A stretch of DNA of 10,865 nucleotides, from contig NZ_MRXX01000006.1 in assembly GCF_016642265.1 (NCBI RefSeq), positions 28,152 through 39,016 on the forward strand, given 5' to 3'. Below the pieces are notes generated by a model. That model was given only the letters and a program-made list of their open reading frames with translations, was not told where the DNA came from and made no database searches. A program made the translations under genes and the position numbers. The DNA comes from Streptococcus lactarius. Its GTDB lineage: Bacteria; Bacillota; Bacilli; Lactobacillales; Streptococcaceae. This document shows, piece after piece, positions 5,938 through 10,865 of the stretch (the stretch's first letter is position 1; every line of letters begins with the position of its first letter).

Positions 5938-6908
5938 GTGACAAACTATTTGAATACAAAGATTCCCAAGATTGGTATATTGCCCAATGGGGAGAAGATG
6001 CAGACTACAACCAATTTAGTCAAGTCCCTGCGGAAGCTTCCACTCTGTTAGACCAGCTGGAAGTTCTCTTTGAGAAGGATTCCCAAGGCTTCCCCCTTAA
6101 TCTATCGGTGATGCGCTATGGATCAGCTTTTCGTTTCCTGACTTTTTTGACGGAAGTCTTAAATGAGGTCAAGGGAAGAGCTTTTGAGATTGTCCAACGT
6201 CAAGGGGCCTTGCTCTTGGTAGAAAAGGGCAACTTACTGTATGTTTATCTACCAAGTGAGGGTGTGAACTTAGAAGCTTTTTTAGGGCAAGATAAGGTGA
6301 AAGATACCATCCTCATTGCGACTCGTAATGAAGGAAAAACCAAGGAATTCCGTAATATGTTTGAAAAAATGGGCTTTGAAGTGGAAAACCTCAATCAACA
6401 CCCAGAGCTTCCAGAAGTGGAAGAAACAGGGATGACCTTCGAAGAAAATGCCCGCCTCAAGGCTGAAACGATCGCTGAATTAACCGGCAAAACGGTCTTA
6501 GCAGATGATTCAGGTTTGAAGGTGGATGTCTTAGGTGGCTTACCAGGAGTCTGGTCTGCTCGCTTTGCGGGAGTCGGTGCGACGGATGCGGAAAACAATG
6601 CCAAGTTGTTGCATGAGTTGGCCATGGTCTTTGACTTGAAGGATCGTTCAGCCCAATTCCATACGACCTTGGTGGTCGCAAAACCTGGTAAGGAAAGCCT
6701 TGTAGTAGAAGCGGATTGGCCAGGCTATATTAATTTTGAGCCTAAGGGTGAAAACGGCTTTGGCTATGATCCTCTCTTTTTGGTTGGGGAAACTGGCCGT
6801 GCTGCTGCGGAATTAACCCTTGAAGAAAAAAATACCCAATCCCATCGAGCATTGGCTGTTAAAAAGTTATTGGAGGTATTTCCATCATGGCAAAGCAAAC
6901 AATCGTAG
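5934..6908 (+). CDS. rdgB: XTP/dITP diphosphatase with N-terminal streptococcal extension
   Basis: Removes XTP, dITP and ITP from the nucleotide pool by hydrolysis to the monophosphate, preventing misincorporation. The Ham1/RdgB domain starts near residue 125, with TRNEGK (130-135), EENARLKA (170-177), ADDSGL (190-195), SARFAG (208-213), NGFGYDPLF (274-282) and SHRALA (303-308): a full-length enzyme on its own. The first ~124 residues are an extra, partly hydrophobic mixed alpha/beta domain without a motif I recognise; together they make 324 aa against about 200 for usual RdgB. The ATG at 5934 overlaps the murI stop as ATGA. The gene overlaps the phosphoesterase gene by 22 nt. Intact reading frame throughout, so the fusion is real rather than a start error. 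Confidence 0.95.
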   Translation: MSDKLFEYKDSQDWYIAQWGEDADYNQFSQVPAEASTLLDQLEVLFEKDSQGFPLNLSVMRYGSAFRFLTFLTEVLNEVKGRAFEIVQRQGALLLVEKGNLLYVYLPSEGVNLEAFLGQDKVKDTILIATRNEGKTKEFRNMFEKMGFEVENLNQHPELPEVEETGMTFEENARLKAETIAELTGKTVLADDSGLKVDVLGGLPGVWSARFAGVGATDAENNAKLLHELAMVFDLKDRSAQFHTTLVVAKPGKESLVVEADWPGYINFEPKGENGFGYDPLFLVGETGRAAAELTLEEKNTQSHRALAVKKLLEVFPSWQSKQS

Positions 6909-7408
6909 TGATGAGTGACTCTCATGGAGATCACTCTATAGTTGAAGCGATTAAAGAAAAGTATCTAGGGTCGGTCGATGCTATTTTTCACAATGGGGAT
7001 TCCGAACTCAAAAGTGATGATCCTGTATGGGAAGGCATTCACGTAGTGAGAGGCAATATGGATTTTTATGATGGCTATCCAGAACGCTTGGTCACCCAAC
7101 TAGGGCCAACACGAATCATCCAGACCCATGGGCATCTCTTCCAGATCAATTTTAGTTTTCAAAAATTGGATCTGTGGGCCCAAGAAGAAGAAGCCGACAT
7201 CTGTCTTTACGGTCACCTTCATGTGCCGGATGCTTGGAAGGAAGGTCGGACACTCTTTGTGAATCCTGGTTCGATCAGTCAGCCACGTGGTCCTATTCGA
7301 GAGTGCCTCTATGCTAAAATTGAGATAGATGATTCCAATTACAAGGTAGAGTACTACACGAGAGACCATGTATTGTATCCGGAATTAACAAAGGAGTTTA
7401 GCAGATGA
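6887..7408 (+). CDS. YfcE/MJ0936-type metallophosphoesterase
   Basis: Calcineurin-fold phosphodiesterase of the short (173 aa) YfcE/MJ0936 group, acting in the cytoplasm with two divalent metals. All metal-binding motifs are present in order: D11 and H13 (SDSHG), GDSE with D38, GNMD with N57, THGH (80-83), YGHLHVP (H110, H112) and NPGSIS (126-131). GGAGG (6872-6876) lies 10 nt before the ATG, inside the end of rdgB. Family members cleave artificial phosphodiester substrates; the natural substrate is unknown. Conserved placement next to rdgB suggests nucleotide metabolism, but that is only context. Its stop overlaps the cbpB start as ATGA. Confidence 0.93.
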   Translation: MAKQTIVVMSDSHGDHSIVEAIKEKYLGSVDAIFHNGDSELKSDDPVWEGIHVVRGNMDFYDGYPERLVTQLGPTRIIQTHGHLFQINFSFQKLDLWAQEEEADICLYGHLHVPDAWKEGRTLFVNPGSISQPRGPIRECLYAKIEIDDSNYKVEYYTRDHVLYPELTKEFSR

Positions 7409-7866
7409 TCGCAAAGGAATTTGAGCGCTTCTTGCTGGCGCAAGAAGAAACATTCCTAACCCCTGCCACAAACTTGGCGGTCTTAATTGACACCCATAAT
7501 GTGGACCACGCTGTCTTGCTCTTAAGTCAGATTAGTTATAGTCGGATTCCAGTGGTTACTGCTGAGCGCAAGTTTGTAGGGACCATTTCTCTAACGGATA
7601 TTTTATCGTATCAACTCCAACACAACATTCCTGAGGAGACTTTTGCTTCAATGGATATTGTGGATATCGCAAAAAAAGAGGTTGGGATCATCGGAGTAGA
7701 TTTTAATCTGACAGAAGTCCTCCATAAACTGGTGGATGATTCCTTCTTATCGGTGGTGGACCAAGCAGGGATTTTCCAAGGAATTATCACGCGAAAATCC
7801 ATCCTCAAAGCCATCAATTCGCTCATGCATAATTTTTCAAATGAATACGAGATGATTCCAAAATGA
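7405..7866 (+). CDS. cbpB: CBS-pair protein, probable cyclic-di-AMP-binding CbpB/DarB homologue
   Basis: A 153-aa stand-alone pair of CBS domains (about 15-75 and 82-145) with no attached catalytic or transport domain. The first repeat contains the strand SRIPVVTAERKFVGTISLTDILSY split over residues 46-69, the second SFLSVVDQAGIFQGIITRKSIL around 112-133. Size and layout match the Firmicutes proteins CbpB (Listeria) and DarB/YkuL (B. subtilis), which bind cyclic-di-AMP and, when free of it, contact Rel and other enzymes. Ligand and partners here are inferred; an adenine-nucleotide ligand is the alternative. GGAG lies before the ATG, and both ends overlap neighbours by ATGA. It brings a second-messenger sensor into a wall/chromosome operon. 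Confidence 0.85.
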   Translation: MIAKEFERFLLAQEETFLTPATNLAVLIDTHNVDHAVLLLSQISYSRIPVVTAERKFVGTISLTDILSYQLQHNIPEETFASMDIVDIAKKEVGIIGVDFNLTEVLHKLVDDSFLSVVDQAGIFQGIITRKSILKAINSLMHNFSNEYEMIPK

Positions 7867-8594
7867 AAGAATTTATTGCAAGTTTTATCGATCAAAAAGA
7901 GCTGAGTGAAAATTCTCAGTCGGCTTATTTCTATGACTTGGACCAATTTATTGAGTCCATCCATGGAAAAGTGACACCCACGAATTTGAGAATTTACCAA
8001 GCTTCTATTAAGGATTTTAAGCCGGCTGTCCAAAAACGGAAGTTATCAGCCGTCAACCAATTCCTTTATTATCTATACCAAGAACACCATATTTCAGAGT
8101 ACCATCGCCTTGTCTTGCCTAAAATTCATGTCGTCAAGACCCATGATCGAGAGTTGATGGATTTGACCCATTTTTGGGAGGAATCGACCAACCCTCAAGG
8201 ACGTTTGATGGCTTTATTGATTCTTGAGATGGGCTTATTGCCAAGTGAAATTCTTCAAGTCAAGGTTGCAGATATTCAGATGGACTTTCATGTCATTCGA
8301 GTGGGCAAGGATGGTCAGAAACGGGTCTTAAAAGTTCCAGAACCTTTACTGGATGAGTTGCAAGTCTTCTTAGATGGGATTTATCTCTTTGATAATAAAG
8401 GCAAATCCTACTCACGGCAGTGGGGATTTCGACAATTAGAGGCTTTCTTGATCGAAAAAGGCCACCAAGATTTATCCGCACAATCGATTCGCGAACAATA
8501 TATTTTGAAGCAAAGAGAACTGGGTGTAGATCTCTTTAGTATTGCGCGTGAGCTGGGCTTAAAGACCATGGTGACATTAGAAAAATATAAATAA
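7863..8594 (+). CDS. XerD-like tyrosine-recombinase homologue, catalytically degenerate
   Basis: A 243-aa protein with the two-domain layout of XerC/D: N-terminal SAM-like DNA-binding part (1-90) and C-terminal integrase-fold part (about 100-243). Compared with the canonical R-K-H-R-H-Y set, the first arginine of TGLRxSE is replaced (MGLLPSE, L126), the HxLRH box reads QSIRE (207-211: only R210 kept), and LGH reads LGL (L233); the tyrosine Y242 survives in TLEKYK, almost at the C-terminus. This matches the streptococcal XerD-like family, which is reported not to act at the dif site; XerS does that job. Strand exchange is therefore unlikely. Its fixed place before scpA hints at a chromosome-related DNA-binding role, by context only. 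Starts as ATGA on cbpB and ends in TAATG with scpA. Confidence 0.92.
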   Translation: MKEFIASFIDQKELSENSQSAYFYDLDQFIESIHGKVTPTNLRIYQASIKDFKPAVQKRKLSAVNQFLYYLYQEHHISEYHRLVLPKIHVVKTHDRELMDLTHFWEESTNPQGRLMALLILEMGLLPSEILQVKVADIQMDFHVIRVGKDGQKRVLKVPEPLLDELQVFLDGIYLFDNKGKSYSRQWGFRQLEAFLIEKGHQDLSAQSIREQYILKQRELGVDLFSIARELGLKTMVTLEKYK

Positions 8595-9313
8595 TGGATA
8601 TTAAAATTAAAGATTTTGAAGGGCCCTTGGACCTCTTGCTCCACTTGGTCTCCAAGTACCAGATGGATATCTATGAGGTGCCTCTGATTGAGGTGATTGA
8701 ACAATATCTGGCCTATCTTGCGACTCTGAAGGCCTTAAAGCTAGAGGTAGCAGGGGAATATATGCTCATGGCTAGTCAGCTGACATTGATCAAGAGCCGT
8801 AGACTCCTGCCAAAAGTCGCAGAGGAGCTGGAGGAAGCAGAAGATCTGGAGCAAGACCTCCTTTCTCAATTGGAAGAGTACCGGACCTACAAACAATTAG
8901 GAGAATTGATGGCCTCTCAACACGAAGAGCGTGCCCTCTATTATTCAAAACCCAAATTGGAATTGGTCTATGATGATACAGAATTGCTTCACGATCGCAC
9001 TACAGTGGACCTTTTCTTGGCCTTTTCAAAACTATTAACCAAGAAAAAGGAAGAATTCCGTCAGAACCATACGACCATTGTCAAAGATGAATACAAGATT
9101 GAAGATCTGATGGACCAGCTGCGCCAACAATTAAAGAATCAATCGCAAATTCTCTTGCAAGATTTGTTTAACAAAGCAGCGAATCTCCAAGAGGTGATCA
9201 CCTTATTTCTTGCAACGCTTGAGCTGATTAAGATCCAAGAGGTGACAGTGGTACAAGATACTGCTTTTGGAGAAATTTACGTAAATAGGATGGAAGATGA
9301 GCAAACTAGCTGA
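8594..9313 (+). CDS. scpA: Segregation and condensation protein A (kleisin)
   Basis: Kleisin subunit of the SMC-ScpA-ScpB complex that organises and segregates the chromosome. The 239-aa protein opens with the family signature [12 protein letters not shown] (8-19), followed by a helical N-domain that binds the SMC neck ([19 protein letters not shown], 51-69), an acidic linker around 75-95 and a C-terminal winged-helix that binds the SMC head (about 165-235). Its ATG shares one base with the xerD-like stop (TAATG), so expression is probably coupled. It overlaps scpB by 17 nt, as expected for subunits made together. Length is normal. Confidence 0.97.
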   Translation: MDIKIKDFEGPLDLLLHLVSKYQMDIYEVPLIEVIEQYLAYLATLKALKLEVAGEYMLMASQLTLIKSRRLLPKVAEELEEAEDLEQDLLSQLEEYRTYKQLGELMASQHEERALYYSKPKLELVYDDTELLHDRTTVDLFLAFSKLLTKKKEEFRQNHTTIVKDEYKIEDLMDQLRQQLKNQSQILLQDLFNKAANLQEVITLFLATLELIKIQEVTVVQDTAFGEIYVNRMEDEQTS

Positions 9314-9866
9314 AATTGAAGCACTTTTATTTGTAGCAGGTGAAGAAGGAATTACTGCTAGGCAAATTTCCGATATTCTGTCTTTGCCTCCTACGGGCGT
9401 GGTGCAAAGTTTAGATAAATTAAGCCAAAAATACCAGGAAGATGAAGAGACTAGTCTTTGCTTGATGGAGACGGCCTCTCATTATAAATTGGTAACAAAG
9501 GCAGACTATGCAACGGTTCTACGTGACTATTCTAAAACGCCCATGAACCAAAGTTTGTCTCGGGCTGCCCTTGAAACCTTGTCAATCATTGCTTATAAAC
9601 AGCCGATCACTCGTGTCGAGGTCGATGATATTCGGGGGGTCAATTCTAGTGGTGCTATTGCCAAGCTTCTATCATTTGACCTGATTCGTGAGGATGGGAA
9701 AAAAGAAGTCCTCGGGCGCCCTAATTTGTATGTGACGACGGACTATTTTTTGGATTACATGGGTGTCAATCATTTGGAGGAATTGCCAAAGGTCGAGGAT
9801 ATTGAACTAGATCCAGTAGAAGGTCAATTATTTTCAGAGAGAACAGAGGAACTAGATGAGAATTAA
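9297..9866 (+). CDS. scpB: Segregation and condensation protein B (kite subunit)
   Basis: Dimeric kite protein of the bacterial condensin that binds the central linker of ScpA. The 189-aa sequence has two winged-helix domains: about 1-80, and about 85-165 with the strongly conserved [21 protein letters not shown] (split at 84-104), RGVNSSGAI and [18 protein letters not shown] (139-156). An acidic tail ends the protein. The ATG at 9297 is preceded by AGGATGGAAG within scpA. The TAA overlaps the rluB start by 11 nt. Normal length, no lesion. Confidence 0.97.
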   Translation: MSKLAEIEALLFVAGEEGITARQISDILSLPPTGVVQSLDKLSQKYQEDEETSLCLMETASHYKLVTKADYATVLRDYSKTPMNQSLSRAALETLSIIAYKQPITRVEVDDIRGVNSSGAIAKLLSFDLIREDGKKEVLGRPNLYVTTDYFLDYMGVNHLEELPKVEDIELDPVEGQLFSERTEELDEN

Positions 9867-10587
9867 TAAATACATTGCCCATGCAGGTGTAGCGAGTCGC
9901 CGCAAGGCTGAGGAGCTGATCAAGCAAGGCTTGGTAACGGTCAACGGCCAAGTTGTACGAGAACTAGCAACCATCATTCAATCAGGGGATAAGGTTGAAG
10001 TTGAAGGAACTCCAATCTATAACGAAGAGAAGGTCTACTATCTTTTAAATAAGCCGCGAGGGGTGATCTCCAGTGTATCAGATGATAAAGGTCGAACGAC
10101 TGTGATTGATCTCTTGTCTCAAGTTCCAGAGCGAATCTACCCTGTGGGGCGTCTAGACTGGGATACATCTGGTGTCTTGATTTTGACCAATGATGGTGAC
10201 TTTACAGATGAGATGATTCACCCACGTAATGAGATTGATAAGGTCTATGTGGCGCGTGTCAAAGGTATTGCTAACAAGGAAAACTTGCGTCCCTTAACAC
10301 GTGGAGTGACCATTGATGGAAAGAAAACCAAGCCAGCGACTTATGAGATTTTAAAAGTAGATGCGGATAAAAATCGTTCGGTGGTGCAGTTGACCATCCA
10401 CGAAGGACGCAATCACCAGGTCAAAAAGATGTTTGAAGCTGTGGGACTCTTGGTGGATAAGCTCTCTCGGACCCGATTTGGAACACTGGATGTGACTGGA
10501 CTTCGTCCAGGTGAATACCGCCGCTTGAATAAAAAAGAAATCAGCCAACTGCACAATCTAGCAGTGACCCAGTCGAAAAAAGTATGA
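9856..10587 (+). CDS. rluB: 23S rRNA pseudouridine synthase, RluB/RsuA family
   Basis: Isomerises a uridine of 23S rRNA to pseudouridine, by homology with RluB in the peptidyl-transferase region. The 243-aa protein begins with an S4 RNA-binding domain (2-50: [19 protein letters not shown] and VTVNG), then the RsuA-type catalytic domain with the nucleophile D101 in [18 protein letters not shown] (97-114), and a C-terminal [11 protein letters not shown] motif near 188-198. GAGGA lies 5 nt before the ATG, inside scpB. Pairing with scpAB is widespread in Firmicutes. RluB versus RluE/RsuA target choice rests on homology and context. Confidence 0.94.
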   Translation: MRINKYIAHAGVASRRKAEELIKQGLVTVNGQVVRELATIIQSGDKVEVEGTPIYNEEKVYYLLNKPRGVISSVSDDKGRTTVIDLLSQVPERIYPVGRLDWDTSGVLILTNDGDFTDEMIHPRNEIDKVYVARVKGIANKENLRPLTRGVTIDGKKTKPATYEILKVDADKNRSVVQLTIHEGRNHQVKKMFEAVGLLVDKLSRTRFGTLDVTGLRPGEYRRLNKKEISQLHNLAVTQSKKV

Positions 10588-10844
10588 AGAAAATCTTGAT
10601 CGCCATGGTGAGGGGCTATCAAAAGTGGGTTTCACCCCTTTTCCCGCCCTCTTGCCGCTTTCAGCCAACCTGTTCTAATTATATGATCCAAGCGATTGAA
10701 CGCTTTGGAGCAAAAGGCGTCCTGATTGGGATTGCGAGGATTTTGCGATGCCATCCGGGGACCGAGGCGGGACCAGATCCCTTGCCAGACCATTTTAGTC
10801 TGAGACGAAATACTAAGTCAGGACAGAACGATAAAAATCAATAA
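10584..10844 (+). CDS. yidD: YidD, membrane protein insertion efficiency factor
   Basis: Small, basic, membrane-associated protein that assists YidC-dependent insertion. The 86-aa sequence has an amphipathic start ([19 protein letters not shown]), then the family motif [22 protein letters not shown] (21-42, with C24 and C30), and RCHP (55-58). The usual GGxDPVP segment reads EAGPDPLP here. The polar tail after residue 73 is variable in the family. ATG at 10584 overlaps the rluB stop as ATGA, so it is the last gene of the long operon. In many bacteria yidD sits with rnpA and yidC; here a yidC is at the other end of the window instead. Confidence 0.95.
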   Translation: MKKILIAMVRGYQKWVSPLFPPSCRFQPTCSNYMIQAIERFGAKGVLIGIARILRCHPGTEAGPDPLPDHFSLRRNTKSGQNDKNQ

Positions 10845-10848
10845 AAAT

Positions 10849-10863
10849 GAGGCTGGGACAAAA
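10849..10863 (+). repeat. GAGGCTGGGACAAAA intergenic repeat, right copy
   Basis: Exact reverse complement of bases 1-15, starting 4 nt after the yidD stop codon, at the end of the nine-gene operon. As at the left end, it follows a gene end in the direction of transcription and is cut by the window edge. It is likely the first arm of a terminator hairpin, but the second arm is not visible. Confidence 0.6.
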
Positions 10864-10865
10864 GT

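Noticed and set aside
7611..8033. Minus-strand ORF of 140 aa opposite cbpB and the xerD-like gene
   Set aside because: Composition is that of an antisense shadow of two conserved genes; it has no family motif.
1..10865. tRNA, rRNA, CRISPR array, insertion sequence, phage or defence genes
   Set aside because: None seen. There are no repeated spacer units, and the only recombinase-like gene is the chromosomal XerD-like family with degenerate catalytic residues.

Overview
The window reads as chromosomal DNA of a viridans-type Streptococcus, most likely of the mitis/sanguinis kind. The basis is protein content and gene order: a lipoprotein YidC beside acyP; a catalytically degenerate XerD-like protein in front of scpA-scpB-rluB; a double-length XTP/dITP pyrophosphatase; and the short GGCTGGGACAAAA-type repeats that streptococci carry between genes. 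Species is not resolved. There is no rRNA, tRNA, CRISPR array, insertion sequence, phage gene or broken gene, and almost all of the sequence is coding.

Layout. (1) Bases 1-1319, minus strand: acyP then yidC, with a good promoter for yidC between them. (2) Bases 1383-3418, plus strand: a SpoU/TrmH-type RNA methyltransferase whose -10 element lies 6 nt before its ATG (probably leaderless), a small HD-domain protein and a Bax-inhibitor-1-family membrane protein, closed by a strong intrinsic terminator at 3431-3459. (3) Bases 3513-4763: lysA (diaminopimelate decarboxylase family) with its own extended -10 promoter. (4) Bases 4819-5064: a YneF-like single-pass membrane protein with a near-consensus promoter embedded in the end of lysA. 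(5) Bases 5143-10844: nine genes with no intergenic base between them, murI - rdgB (fused) - YfcE-like phosphoesterase - cbpB - xerD-like - scpA - scpB - rluB - yidD. Every junction overlaps, by 1 to 22 nt.

How the genes relate. LysA (lysine for the cross-bridge stem peptide) and MurI (D-glutamate) supply peptidoglycan precursors. RdgB cleans the nucleotide pool. CbpB is a probable cyclic-di-AMP sensor. ScpA and ScpB are the kleisin and kite subunits of the SMC condensin. RluB and the TrmH-type enzyme modify rRNA. YidC at the left end and YidD at the right end both serve membrane-protein insertion. The long operon therefore ties wall synthesis, nucleotide hygiene, chromosome organisation and ribosome maturation to one transcript, a housekeeping arrangement conserved in streptococci.

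Nothing here looks like a new defence or mobile system. The points most worth checking are regulatory or involve protein repurposing: the leaderless methyltransferase mRNA with a perfect 12-bp inverted repeat over its promoter, inverted copies of a 15-bp repeat at the two window ends plus a shorter relative in the middle, a possible attenuator before murI, the unexplained N-terminal domain on RdgB, and the XerD-like protein that lacks most catalytic residues.
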